Assembly: GCA_003427395.1 (NCBI GenBank) | Contig: BFEA01000768.1 | Coordinates: forward strand, 235,564-267,707 | Direction: 5' to 3' | Source of the DNA: Chara braunii | Taxonomy: Eukaryota > Streptophyta > Charophyceae > Charales > Characeae | Length of the DNA: 32,144 bases | Part shown: positions 19,342 to 29,654 of the stretch, piece after piece | Layout of the letters: every line of letters starts with the position of its first letter | Numbering within the stretch: the first letter of the stretch is position 1 | Made by a program: the position numbers and the translations under genes | The notes under the pieces: model-generated | Seen by the model: only the letters and a program-made list of their open reading frames with translations | Databases searched by the model: none | What the model was told of the DNA's origin: nothing

Positions 19342-20525
19342 GTGCGCCCAAGCAAGGGCAAAGAAGCGGCCAAGAGTCAGAGTGTGCGGATGACTTTATC
19401 TTCGGATGATGAGCTGCCACCCATACCTATACGGGTTGCGGAGACCAAGTCCGCGAAGGGCGCTTCTTCAAAGAAGGCCGATACGGACTATGTGATGGCA
19501 GAAAAGGACGGACAGAGGATTGGCGGAGAGGAAGTTATACTTTCGCCGCGCAAGCGCGGAGCTCGGAAGTTTACCATGAAGAGTTCCTTATACCATATTG
19601 ATACAATGGAGCCTCTTGGGCGCACGTTTAGACAACCTATGCAGTGCTCGATACTCGAGTACTTAACTACTTCGAAACCCGCGCGAGATGAGCTTCAGAT
19701 GATTACACGAAAGACGCGTATACCTCTGGGAGATGAAGTCCAGATGGCTTCCAAGCCAGAGGTGCCCATTGTGGCAGTATCAGGAGTAAGCGCAACGACT
19801 AAATGCGTGGCTACAGTATATTTGGATGGAATGGAGGGAGTGCCTACGGACAAGTTTTACATTCTAGGGAGCGGGACAGTTGTGACCATTCTCAACGATA
19901 AGATAGTTCTCCAAGGAGTGATTGACAATGGCAGTGAAACTGTCATCATAGATGAGGAACTCGCCGTACGATTAGGATTGAACCTGGACAGATCCTTCTT
20001 ATTCGAGATAGAAACAGTCGAATGAAGGAAGCAGAAGATCTCTGGAGTCTGTCACAAGACGGCCATCGAGGTCGAAGGATTGCGCGTACTGATGTCTATC
20101 TTCGTTGTCAGGGACTGCAGTTCAGAGTTACTACTAGGACGTACGTGGCCGAGCCACGTTTATGCGGTTACGATAGAGCGACCAGACGGAAGCCAGACGC
20201 TTTCAATTAAGCGTCCAGATGGTGGGCGGATTATGATAGAGACAGTTGAGCCCCGTGAACCGAGGAACAAAGCGGTCCTAGCAACTGCTGGCAGCCGCAA
20301 GCTGGCCACACTCACAAGTCGCTCTCTGCGATTCCACGAGAAGAAGTATGGGGTATTACTCACGGAGGAAGAAAGACACATAGTGGAAGTTGAAGACTAA
20401 GGCAAACGCGTCCTCGTGGGTGGAAACTCCTATCCGAAGGTTGAAGATGAGGAGTTCGGAGGTTTGATCTCTGTGTTTTCTTTAAGGGCGCAGCCCCCTA
20501 CGGGGGACGACCAAAGAAGCACATG
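19342..20525 (+). pseudogene. Aspartic protease region of pol
   Basis: The frame from 19342 returns to the gag phase. The first ~150 residues are a low-complexity linker. The protease core has KFYILGSGTV, then VIDNGSETVIIDEELAVRLGL (active site Asp at 19924) and, after a TGA at 20023, SELLLGRTW, the usual C-terminal ILGR-W motif of retropepsins. The active-site triplet is D-N-G where D-S-G or D-T-G is normal. The frame continues to a TAA at 20398 and then a TGA at 20522. The protease would process Gag-Pol in particles. The stops and the altered triplet both suggest this copy is inactive, though D-N-G might be a lineage trait. Confidence 0.75.
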
Positions 20526-20935
20526 ACAACAACTAAAAAAGTTAAGTCGACGGCATTAGCTCGAGAGCGATCGGCGCTAGACGGGATATCTGAAGAAAAG
20601 ATTGCTAGAGAGATTAAAGAAAGGAAGAAGAGAGAGCCGCAACGACTGACAGAAGAGAGGATAGCGGAGATGGACATAGGAGACAGAAATTTAACCGAAC
20701 AGGAGAAGGAGAGCGTACTGGAGGTTCTTAAGACGTGTGACAAGGCCATAGCTTTTAGCGACGCGGAAAGAGGGAGAATCGATCCTAGGTACGCCAAACC
20801 TGTCAGGATCTACACGATTCCACACACTCCATGGAATAACGTGGGTGAAAGTTTCCTCGGAAGGAGAAGAAAAAAGTAATCGTCTTTCTAAGAGAGAAGA
20901 TGGTGTCGCATGTGGTGGAGCATTGATGCCATCTG
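20523..20935 (+). pseudogene. pol linker between protease and RT, frameshifted
   Basis: From 20523 a shifted frame carries a Lys/Arg/Glu-rich helix and then FSDAERGRIDPRYAKPVRIYTIPHTPW, the segment that usually precedes RT motif 1 in Ty3/Gypsy pol. Between about 20830 and 20935 the recognisable sequence moves through three phases. One of them is a VIVFLREKMVSHVVEH stretch just before SAYANRWFFLRKP. At least two or three indels are needed to restore one frame. Confidence 0.65.
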
Positions 20936-21660
20936 ATAGTGCTTACGCGAATAGGTGGTTCTTCTTACGGAAGCCTAATGGAAAGATCCGTTGGATTGAA
21001 GATCTTCAGAAGGTTAATGCTGTCACCATCCGGGATGTCGGGTCTGTACCGCATGCTGATCTATTAGCAGAGGGAGCGGCAGGCAGATCAATCTACTCTG
21101 TCTGCGATCTATTTTCAGGTTCAGATGAGATTCCTCTAGATCCTATAGATAGACACCTAACTGTGATGCATACACCTCTCAGATTAGTGCAGATGATGGT
21201 CGTGCCTATGGGTTGGACCAATGGAGTTGTCGTCTTCTAGAGAGCTATGGTAGCGGTTCTGAAAGGCTTAATTCCTGATAAAGTTGAAGTCTTTCTGGAC
21301 GACTTTCCGATAAAAGGACCCGTACTGAAATACGAGACAGAGGTCGCTTCTGGCGTCAGGAGATTCGTAAAGCAGCACTTGACAGACATTTACGCGATCC
21401 TTTAGTAGCTAGGTGATGCTAATATAACGGTCAGTGGGACGAACAGTCGGTGGGCATTCTCGTCGATTAAGATTTTGGGGTTTATATGTGATTCGAGAGG
21501 ACGGCGAGCAGATCCAGCGAAGCTAGACAAACTCATGAACTGACCAACTCCGTTGCATAGTGCTACCGAGGTCCGCTAATTCCTAGAAGTTGTAGGTTAT
21601 TGGCGGATCTCCATACGTGGGTACGCGGAGAAGGCAGAACCTCTATGGATTCTCCTTAGG
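20936..21660 (+). pseudogene. pol: Reverse transcriptase domain, Ty3/Gypsy type
   Basis: RNA- and DNA-dependent DNA polymerase that would copy the element's RNA. Visible motifs in order are RWFFLRKPNGKIRWIEDLQK, CDLFSGSDEIPLD (first catalytic Asp at 21106), VVPMGWTNG, VEVFLDDFPIKGP (catalytic FLDD, 21292-21303), LTVSGT-like ITVSGTNSRW and KILGFICD, and finally the thumb region PTP...FLEVVGYWR. The usual Y in FSGYDEI is Ser here. In-frame stops are at 21238, 21403, 21406, 21541 and 21577. The first replaces the expected Gln after VVF, 21541 the expected Trp before PTP, and 21577 the expected Gln before FL. FLDD is an accepted variant of YxDD. Confidence 0.9.
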
Positions 21661-22281
21661 AAAACAGAGTGATTCTACTGGGATTCTCCTCAGGAGCTTG
21701 CGGTATTAACTCTCAAGGAAGAGCTTAGAGAAGGGGGACAAATCCTAGGTGTACCATTCTTCGAGGACGAAACCAAAAGACCCTTCATAGTGTCTACGGA
21801 TGATGGGCTATGTTCAGTTGGAGGACTGCTTTCTCAGAAGGACGGTGACGGTAAGGAGAGATCGCTGAGATTCGAGAGTCGTACGCTTAACACTGCAGAA
21901 CGCAACTGTAGTCAATACAAGAAGGAGGCGTTAGCTGTCCTACGATGCTTAGACGTCTTTAGACACTACATATACGGGAGACGATTCGTCCTACCAGTAG
22001 ATCCTACCGCTGTGGCGTCGGTTTTACAGAAGAACTTCAGTCTGACTGACCCCACTATTGCTCGATGGTTGATCAAGATTCGACTCTATGACTATACTGT
22101 TGAAAGGATCTCGGGCACGAAGAATGTAGTAGCCGATAAACTTTCACGAATTCCAATTGAGGTGGAGCGCCCGATAGTTACGGCGCCACTGACCATAACT
22201 GAGCCTGGGCGAACGGATCGCTTCCTAGTCAACCTTTATGAAGCTAAGTACCGAACGATCGGATTGCATCTATCGGGATAG
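21661..22281 (+). pseudogene. pol: RNase H domain of pol
   Basis: Ribonuclease H would degrade the RNA strand during reverse transcription. After a TGA at 21670 the frame is open to the TAG at 22279. Motifs are FIVSTDDGL (catalytic Asp near 21799-21804; the usual TDAS is changed), GGLLSQKD, SLRFESRTLN, ERNCSQYKKEALAVL (catalytic Glu), RRFVLPVDPTAV (where TDH-AL or RIDPTAV is usual) and ERISGTKNVVADKLSRIP (last catalytic Asp). The DPTAV plus SLTDPTIARW signature is typical of a sub-group of Ty3/Gypsy elements I associate with algae, from memory. Confidence 0.88.
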
Positions 22282-23873
22282 AAGAGTGCAGATTTAGAGA
22301 TTAGGAGACAGGCGGCTCAGTACTGCCTTAAATCTTGATATTTATTCCGCAGACCCACAAGGTCAGGGATGTCTCTGCGAGTGGTCTGTGATCCCGAGGA
22401 GAAGCACGCGATAGTAGCAAAACTTCACGACGGCGTAGTCAATGGGCATAGAGAAGTAAAAGGGATATACGAGAAGGTTCGTAGACTATACAGGTGGGAA
22501 GAACAGTACAAAGACGTCGAAAAGTATTGTGCGACCTGTGAGGAATGTTAGAAAAGATACCTTGTAAGGTACAAGGAGTCACTTCACTCATCCTATCCTA
22601 CTAGGCCAGGAGAGAAGGTGCATATTGATCTAGTCAAGATGTCGAAACGGGTAGGAAACATGAATTATGTCGTGAACATCAAAGATGGTTTCACTAGATT
22701 TGTCGACGGAAAACCTATCAGAACAAAGATTGTCAGAGAAGTAAAGAACTTTGTTCCGGAGTACCTATCTAGGTATGGGTGCATTAGTAGGATTGTGATG
22801 GATAGAGGAGCGGAGTTCCTAGTGGATGAGGTTCAAAGCGTGTTTAAGAATGCAGGAGCTAGAGTTTCCATAACCACTGCCTACCATCCTCAATCTAACT
22901 CACTTGTAGAGCGAGGTCACAAGTCCTTGATAGCTTCATTGTCCAAGTGGTGTAGAGGTAAAGATAGCGACTGGCCAAAATATTTTCGATACGCGATATG
23001 GACGGACAATGTCATAGTCCGAGTTAGTACGGGATATCCGCCTTACACTCTATAGTTTGGAAGACACTGCCCTCTACCTATAGAGTTTCATGTTGATAGT
23101 TGGACTACAGTTAACTGGGCGGACAGTATGACGCGAGAGGAGTTGTTGGCAGCTCGAACGAGACAGATAGTCTACGGATTAGAGGATAACCTCATGGAGG
23201 CGAGAGATCGATTGGCGGTGGAAAGAGAGAAACGCACGGAAAGATGAGATAAGGATGTCAGGATTAGGAAGGAGAAGATAAGTGTGGGCGATATATTACT
23301 ACTTCACGATGCAACATTAGAGAGGACGTGGTCAGGGAAGTTGGCGAACAGATGGATGGGACCATTCCACATAGTCGATGTGCTTGGCTGAGACGCATAT
23401 ATGATTGTTGAGTTAGATGGGTCTAAGTGAAAAGATTTTGTTGCATGGGCAAGATTAAAGTTATTCAGATTAAAGGAAACCTCTACCCTTACACCAACAC
23501 TATCAGATCCCAAGAGGAAGGAAAAAGCCAAGGTGACAGATGAAGGACCGTTGAGACGGCTTAAGGTAGATGAGAGTTCAAACAAGAGAAAGAGGGTAGA
23601 GATTAGGAAAGTGAGGGGCTTGACGCTGGGAAAGAAAAAGAAATGGTTTTTTGTGTTGCAGAGACCTAAGCGTAAAGTCCGCGTTAGACCAGGGGGTGCA
23701 TCTGCGGCACTGCCACTCCAACAAGGAAAAAACTGAAAAACATCCCTATATCTAAACCCAAGCGACCGCGACATAAGAGAGGCGAGAAACATCGTCTCAG
23801 TCCTAGAGTCCTTGAAAAACCTAAACACAAGACGGATAAGGGTCGGCACAGGTGACGCACGTGTGTGGTCACT
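22282..23873 (+). pseudogene. pol: Integrase with HHCC, D,D-35-E core and GPF C-terminus
   Basis: Integrase would insert the cDNA into host DNA. The HHCC finger shows LHDGVVNGH and CATCEEC. A TAG (22549) sits exactly where Gln normally follows the last Cys. The core has D at 22627 (HIDLVK), D at 22801 (MDRGAEF) and E at 22909 (LVERGHK), with 35 residues between the second Asp and Glu. The C-terminus shows SVGDILLLHD and WMGPFHIVDV, a GPY/F-type module. A Lys/Arg-rich tail runs to a TGA at 23734 and may continue to a TAA near 23871. No chromodomain was seen. Further stops are at 22336, 23053, 23245, 23389 and 23428. All recognisable parts stay in one phase. Confidence 0.9.
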
Positions 23874-24287
23874 TTAAATCGTATACGATTCGTCTGATCG
23901 AGACGGAGCGGGCTCGACAGAGGCGTCGAGACGAGGTCCGGACTTATTTGTCGGGCGGCCGCTACCCAGTCGGCCACCCGAAATACACAAGGTTGGGGCT
24001 CGGGATAAGTGCCCATGGGAGAATCAGCCGGCACTTTCATCCGAGTCGTTGGAAGAAATTAGGGGTCAAAAAGGTATCCCTAAACCCCCCTTGTCAATTG
24101 TTAGAAGTAACCCTTGGGTTCAACACAATGAACAGCCACGCCTATCGCGCCTAGGGCCTACCATTTTTCGTTCATTCTGAGGTTGTTCCCGAAGCGGCCG
24201 GTCGCGGTACGAAGATGTGATATTAGGCATGGTGCGCCCCTTTTGCACTAAGCAATCGCTGAGGGAATGAACCCTCAATTTTTATTT

Positions 24288-24319
<32 letters not shown>

Positions 24320-24540
24320 GAATTAAAAACAATAAAAGGGACAAAAATGAATGAATATTTGTTGATTAATTGATTTTTTTAGGCATTAGTTTTTTATGAA
24401 ACCATTCTCAACTTTTATAAATTTTAGTAACAATATTAAAAATGAGTAAAAGAATTAAAAAAAAAAAAAAAGATAAAATAGATGATTATTTATTATTTGA
24501 TTAATTTTTTATGTATTTTGTTTTTGAAAATTTTTGTTGG
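23874..24540. other. 3' flank of E2: GC-rich then AT-rich, with A26 run
   Basis: No gene is supported. A 100-codon frame (23852-24154) overlaps the end of pol and could be a decayed extension, but it has no recognised motif. At 24294-24319 there is a run of 26 A flanked by TTTAATTCT and AGAATTAAA, a perfect 9-base inverted repeat. AT-rich DNA follows. No 3' LTR matching anything upstream was found. Confidence 0.45.
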
Positions 24541-25260
24541 AAATCATGAATTTATCCTTGGTTCATCGATTCATATGGTTTTCCAATGATTATAGACTGC
24601 CGCTTGATTTTAACTGATTCGTCTGACTGCTACCCTCGGCATAATCCCACTATTGCTGAGTAAGCGAGACTGATGTTTTGGGTTACAGCGACATGGTTGG
24701 TTTGGTGCTGCTATTCGAATTATTACGAGACGGGTCACGCGACTCTATTATATTGATATGGACACTGGTTCGGGGTGATCACGGCACACCGGTTTGGAAT
24801 CGGCACGGAACAGCCGTTTGTTAGGTCATGGCATGGTTCATTTACGGCATGGTGCGGTGTTCTTCATTGGTCTGGTACGGTCGCTGGTTCGGGACGGACA
24901 CGGTATACTCGTTCGTCTGGTATTGGTACTCACCCTTTTGACGGTATTGATTTAACACAACCTACTGCAAATTCGGCGCTATTATATCGGTATGGGCGCT
25001 AGTTAAGATCGACATGGTTACCAACACGACACACTTATGTTGGCATGGCCACTGGCCGGTACAGATTTTGTGCGACTCATCTATTTACGGAAATTAATTC
25101 AAGGAAATGAGCTATATGATTATGCTGGCCTGGTGGGATTTGTCTGTGTGCGGCACTTAATGCAGCAGTGTTGGTTCTTGGTTATGACGTATGGAACTGC
25201 TGCATTGTTTTCCAGTATGGTACTGATTCGGGGACCACGATACTTAATTTGACAACGTAC
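24541..25260. other. Non-coding stretch with degenerate GGCACGG/GGTACGG iterations
   Basis: Between about 24710 and 25040 the sequence repeatedly contains short strings such as GGTTCGGG, GGCACGG, GGTACGG and GGCATGG. It suggests a worn short-period repeat. No coding or RNA feature was recognised. Confidence 0.35.
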
Positions 25261-27300
25261 GTTCCGGATAGCACGGTCATTCTAGTTCTTCTTTAATGGG
25301 CACCATGTTGGAGCTTTGCTGGGCCCGCTGATCCGAACAGCGGCCCCACTGCATTTGCGCACGCCCCTCAACCCTGGTCCCGTGGCTTTCCCAGGGGGAT
25401 AATGGTAATGACAAGGCCGCTGCCTCGGTCACGGGACGAATATAGTCTAGGCTGACACGACCGAGGGGGACTCTCTAGGAAGTTGCGCACAAGGAAGTGT
25501 GCCTGGTGTACGCCGTCCATGCCCTGTTGAACGTCCTTGTTCGCGTATGTTAAAGTGGACAGCAGACAAGAGGTGGGGGACGAATGTCAGGAACGGGCGT
25601 GCCAGGCGTACGTGGTCCACATGGGATTGTTTCAGGTTGTCGGAATCAGCCAAGGGAAACGGGGCATGTGCCGTGCGTGACGAGAAGGGACACATTCGGA
25701 GAGGGAGACGGAAGGAGAGTGACCCTGGTTCCGGTGGACGAGGGCGACGTGGGAAACGCACGGGTTTTCTTTCCTTGCGTGCTAGGCGTACGCTGTCGAC
25801 TGATCCAAGCCCGACAGCAGGTAGGACGGAGTGGAGTGGAACCCTCTCTAACGTTGGGGAGGTGTGTGTGATTGGCGATGCAAAATAGCACGGCCGCCCG
25901 CACGGTGTACATCTCCATCTGGGCATTGGGTGGCAAGAGCGAAGAGGGAAGGTATGTATCAGGTGAAGACTGAGAAGGGAGGTGAACCGATAGTGTCGTC
26001 TGCAGAATCGACCATGTTAGCAAGGGTCAGAACTAACCAAATCTGATGGCGAGTGGTTTGGGATCTGCAGAACCAGGCGCGCTCGCTGGAGACAGACCCT
26101 GCTAAAACCGGAGTCGGCGGAATCAGCCAAAGTATCCGCGACTCGCTGCATGAGGACATACCCTCTCTTGGCTCGCTCCCCTTTGAGCCTGCGCCGTACG
26201 CGCACGAGTTGGCAAACTTGCCAGTGGATATGTAGCCAGCGTGGGTGAAGGATGGAGATCAGGGTGCCGGTCGAGTGTTGAGTCGGGAATGGCTCAGGCT
26301 GCTACAAATTATCTCCCTGATCCGCTGAACCCTTTCAGCTTGTCGTACTCTCAAGTGACCAGGTATGTCAGAACACAAACACCTCGAGTCCTCGGGCACA
26401 AGAGTTGCAGGGAGAACGTAAGCAAGTGAGTAAGTGAGAGATGAAGGGGAAGAGACGGGAATGACTGCATACGGTTTGACTGAGTGATAGGGTCACACAG
26501 TAACTAAGTTAGTCAACGGGAGTGGAGGAAATCAAACTCAACCCCTTTCGAGACGGTACAGTGTGGAAGCAATTGGTCACCAGAGACAGGTGCCTCGAAG
26601 CTGCGAGTAAATTTCAGTAAAAGGGTCGCACTGAATGACAGTGGTGAAAGAACGATCTTTGTATGAAAAGGGTGAAGGCTCAAATCGGCTCCCTAATGAG
26701 AAATCAGCGGAACTGCGAACACTGATCATTCTCATCTACTTATTTATTTGTTTTTCATAAATTTATTTACTTTTCTTTGCTTCTAGCAGACTCATACCAC
26801 AACAGGGATACAATCTCTCCTGATGGGAAGAACCAGACGGGCGCGTTCATAATCACGCACTACCCCTATACCGCTTGGCGTAGACCTGCGCCAGGAGGCA
26901 TCCAGGACCGCTTGAGAGAGCGAGTCCTGCAACAGAGTGAGCTTCGCCAGGCGACAGAACGGGTGTGTGCGTGTGAAAGAGTGAAACAGACGGAGACAAT
27001 AAAGAGGGCAAACGAGAATGCGCAGTGAGAGAGAGGGTAGGCTGGTGATGGGGAAAGCGAAGGGACGGATTGAAAGTGCGCCCCTGTAAGAGTGGGGGAG
27101 AGAGAGAGAGTTAGATTGAATGAGCGGTAAGCAGTGAAATCTCTGCTGAGGAGTGAAAGTGAAAAGGGGGAAATCGGTGCGGAAAGGAGATCAAGGGGGA
27201 GAACAGAGAAAGTGAGTGGGGATTATTTTTTATTTATTTATTTCTTTTTATTCTTGTTTCTATTCGTAATTGTGCACGGAATCTTGAATTGGGGTAAGGC
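25261..27300. other. No recognisable gene; small hairpins
   Basis: Short open frames on both strands have no family resemblance. A hairpin GGGCCCGCTG/CAGCGGCCCC lies at about 25320-25347. The T-rich stretch ending in GCTTCTAG near 26787 looks like an intron end, but no exon homology supports it. A T/A-rich run lies at about 27226-27270. Confidence 0.4.
25497..25800. repeat. Three spaced copies of a ~23-bp motif with GCGTACG core
   Basis: GTGTGCCTGGTGTACGCC (25497), GCGTGCCAGGCGTACGTG (25597) and GCGTGCTAGGCGTACGCT (25777), each followed by a GTC-C/GTCGAC-like end, are separated by unrelated sequence at spacings of 100 and 180 bp. They may be chance or the remains of a repeat. Confidence 0.4.
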
Positions 27301-27484
27301 TACTTTCACTGATCACAACGAATCGAGCCTTGTTTGGGTTCCCTGTTACCTTTGTTGATTATTGTGAATAGAGTCTCATTTTCTTTTATTGCTACTCTTG
27401 CCGATCACTGTGAATAAAGTTTTATATTGGCACACAGTTACTCTTGCTGATTGCTGAGAATCAAGCCTTGTCATGGTACACAGA
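27301..27484. repeat. Degenerate 45-47-bp tandem repeat, four copies
   Basis: Units start at 27301, 27346, 27393 and 27438. Each has TACT(T/C)T-C-(C/T)TGAT, then a GA-AATC/GAATA block with (A)AAG/GAGCCTTG, then a T-rich end. Divergence is high but order and spacing are constant. Confidence 0.7.
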
Positions 27485-28559
27485 TACTGTCCCCCCCCCT
27501 AGAGTCCCTGGGAGGGGACGTGACAGACTACACAAACCCTGCAACCCTATTGGACGTTGAGGACCTCGGAAGCGGGCGTCACGAGTGATAGGCGCCGTTG
27601 CCCTTGGCTTCAGCAATCAGTAGGTGACCCCTCCCCGGGTTTCCTCACACCGTCTTCAACAAAGGTTGTGAAACAAGTAGTCATGACCACACGAAATACG
27701 TTGGCTGAAGATGTTGAACGTACTACGTCAGAAACCTTAACTACGTTCGGGGGGGGCAGATGGCACCAGTCCTACGGATGGTTTCATTCCACTCCAAGAC
27801 GAGAGGATACAACACCAAAGCTTTCACGATAAACGAGACTTCTTTTCCTGGGGAAAGCACTGTAGGATGTTCGAAAGGCGAACTATCTGATCAACTCGTC
27901 GATACCAACTACAGGACTTCCAAATGAGAATGCAAGTCGAAGATGTGTTCGATTTCCATAGCCAAGTTCATGCATTCATTCCTTGAACCGTCGTGTGTGT
28001 TATCATGTTGTCCTCTATTTTGTGGATGTTGCCTTCTGTTGAGAAAATGGATAACTTCGACAATGTGGCTGCAAGGGGTACTTCGAAGAAGTGCTCACAC
28101 CCTGCAAAAGACCGGAGCGAAATGTCAACAACAAATCTTCGCCACACTATTTTGTAGCATAGTTCAACTAAATGGTCTCATGATCACCAACATTGTCGAG
28201 CAATTTACACCCCTATGTGGCACATAGAGCATGATAGAGGGTTTTTTAGCGGGAATTCGTATTGTCTTATTTGTGGCCTACCAAGGAAATACCCAACAAC
28301 ATGGCGGCGATAATGAGTGTCTCGCGACACGAAATTGAATGAGCCCTTGTCCTTATTTGCACCACGATAGATTTGTTCTGACGACATACTTATCAACACA
28401 ATCGTGGGATCCCGTCTCCGATGAGCTCGGATACAGACGAACTTCATAAATTGTTCTCCACTAGATCCTTTGCAGCCCCCTCCTGCAATTCCTTGCCATT
28501 GGACACTGGCATTTCCCATGCGCACGACAACTTCTTCAATCACGATAGTCTGGCGGGAA
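27485..28559. other. No recognisable gene
   Basis: The stretch starts with an 8-9-base C run (27491) and a TGACAG string. Open frames are all below about 115 codons and lack motifs. Composition is mixed. It precedes the higher-order tandem array. Confidence 0.4.
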
Positions 28560-29654
28560 AAAAAAATGTATCTCCCACACCCCCTTGCACCCCCCGTAAA
28601 CCTTGATTTGTTTTATCGTTCCGACTAGCTGATGCATTGCAAACACTATCTTCCAATGTTCATATACGTACGATCGGGTGCCCAACACAAAAAAACAACC
28701 TAAGTTGTTCAAACTGTAGAAATTAATGTCGACAATGCATCAGCTTGTCGAAATAGCTAACCAAAATGAGGGTTTTGTTCAGGGTGTTATCGGTGCATGA
28801 GGCGAACTTATTTTCCAAACCAATCATAGTTTAAGAAGTTGCCATGCAGAGGTTAATATGCAAGGTCCATCGTATAAGGATGGCAAGAATGCTCAGGTGG
28901 GTCCAACGGAGGATCCGACGGGTCAAATTTGTCGAAATTCGCCAGGATCCGAACTTGTCATTGATAGGGTTCACGCCACTATAGTGATGAGTGTGTTGGG
29001 CGGACAGGTCAACCCTTTATTTCGCGACTCTGTATGACAACCATCCATATTACGAGCTGCCAAAAAAATAACAAACGTCAGGGGGTTTAAAGGGGGCGGG
29101 GGGAAGGGGTCGCTTCGAGGCACGAGGGACATTTCTTACTCCGAATCCGAAGAGGCACGACATTGTGGCGATGGCGATGACGACGTCCTAGTGTTCGACG
29201 GATATCGATGGACAAACTCAACAAAGAGGATCTCGCAGTGGTGAAATTAAAAATTTGACGAGATCATAACTTCCAAGAAGAGATATTCCCCAAACAGTCA
29301 CGAAGCGGGATAGAAGAAGAGCACTACGCCAGAAGGGAACGACCGTTTGTGTTTCGACTGTAGAAGTTGGCACTAGCGGCATATGAGGTTTTCATAATGA
29401 CAAACAACAACGGGGGCATTTGGAGGGGGTGCTGAGGAGTCCAAGAGGCAAGTTTTTTTTTCCCTACTAAACATAGTCGAAACAGCCGGCGCGCACAACA
29501 TAATTTTCAATCTTTGTCAAAATTAAGATGTTGTGGAATCGCAGTCTGGTGCGACGATAGCTCAAGTCCGTCGGTATCCGAACTGCCAATGAAAAAGTTC
29601 ATGCCACCAACTGCCGATGGAAAAGAAAAATTAGTTTGGGGGGTTTAGTGGTTG
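28560..29654. repeat. Higher-order tandem array, unit 1
   Basis: This ~1.1-kb unit recurs in the same order downstream. Shared blocks include CACCCC...CGTAAACC (28590), CAAACTGTAGAAA (28711), AATGCATCAGCT (28735), AGGATCCGAACTTGTCA (28944), GACGACGTCCTAGTGTTCGAC (29178) and AGGATCTCGCAGTGGTGAAATTAAAA (in two parts from 29228). Within the unit two sub-monomers can be told apart, starting near 28940 and 29555. Confidence 0.8.

Larger units (their letters stand above)
13399..23873 (+). mobile_element. E2: decayed Ty3/Gypsy-like retroelement with accessory ORFs upstream of gag
   Basis: The order is accessory ORFs C, 2, 3, 4, 5, D1, D2 and 8, then a 26-bp minisatellite, leader, gag with CCHC knuckle, aspartic protease, RT, RNase H and integrase. 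RT-RNase H-integrase is the Ty3/Gypsy order. All parts are on the plus strand. Pol is mostly in one phase with many stops and some frameshifts, so the copy is dead. Typical internal regions of such elements are about 4.5-6 kb; this one exceeds 10 kb because of the 5' ORFs. No LTR pair, primer-binding site or polypurine tract could be established, so the true ends are unknown. Confidence 0.8.

Noticed and set aside
20936-23736. Alternative nuclear genetic code (stops read as Gln or Trp)
   Set aside because: All three stop codons appear, frameshifts are present nearby, and catalytic-region residues are also altered. Decay is simpler, although the shared TAG in A and B keeps the question slightly open.
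23852-24154. 100-codon frame after the integrase as a separate gene
   Set aside because: It overlaps the end of pol, shows no motif, and could be a decayed extension or chance; not enough to call.
25447-25926. 159-codon minus-strand open frame
   Set aside because: It is Arg/Pro/Ser-rich without motifs, and overlapping open frames of similar size exist on the other strand.
26780-26800. Intron 3' splice site (T-rich tract and TCTAG)
   Set aside because: No exon with recognisable coding potential lies on either side.
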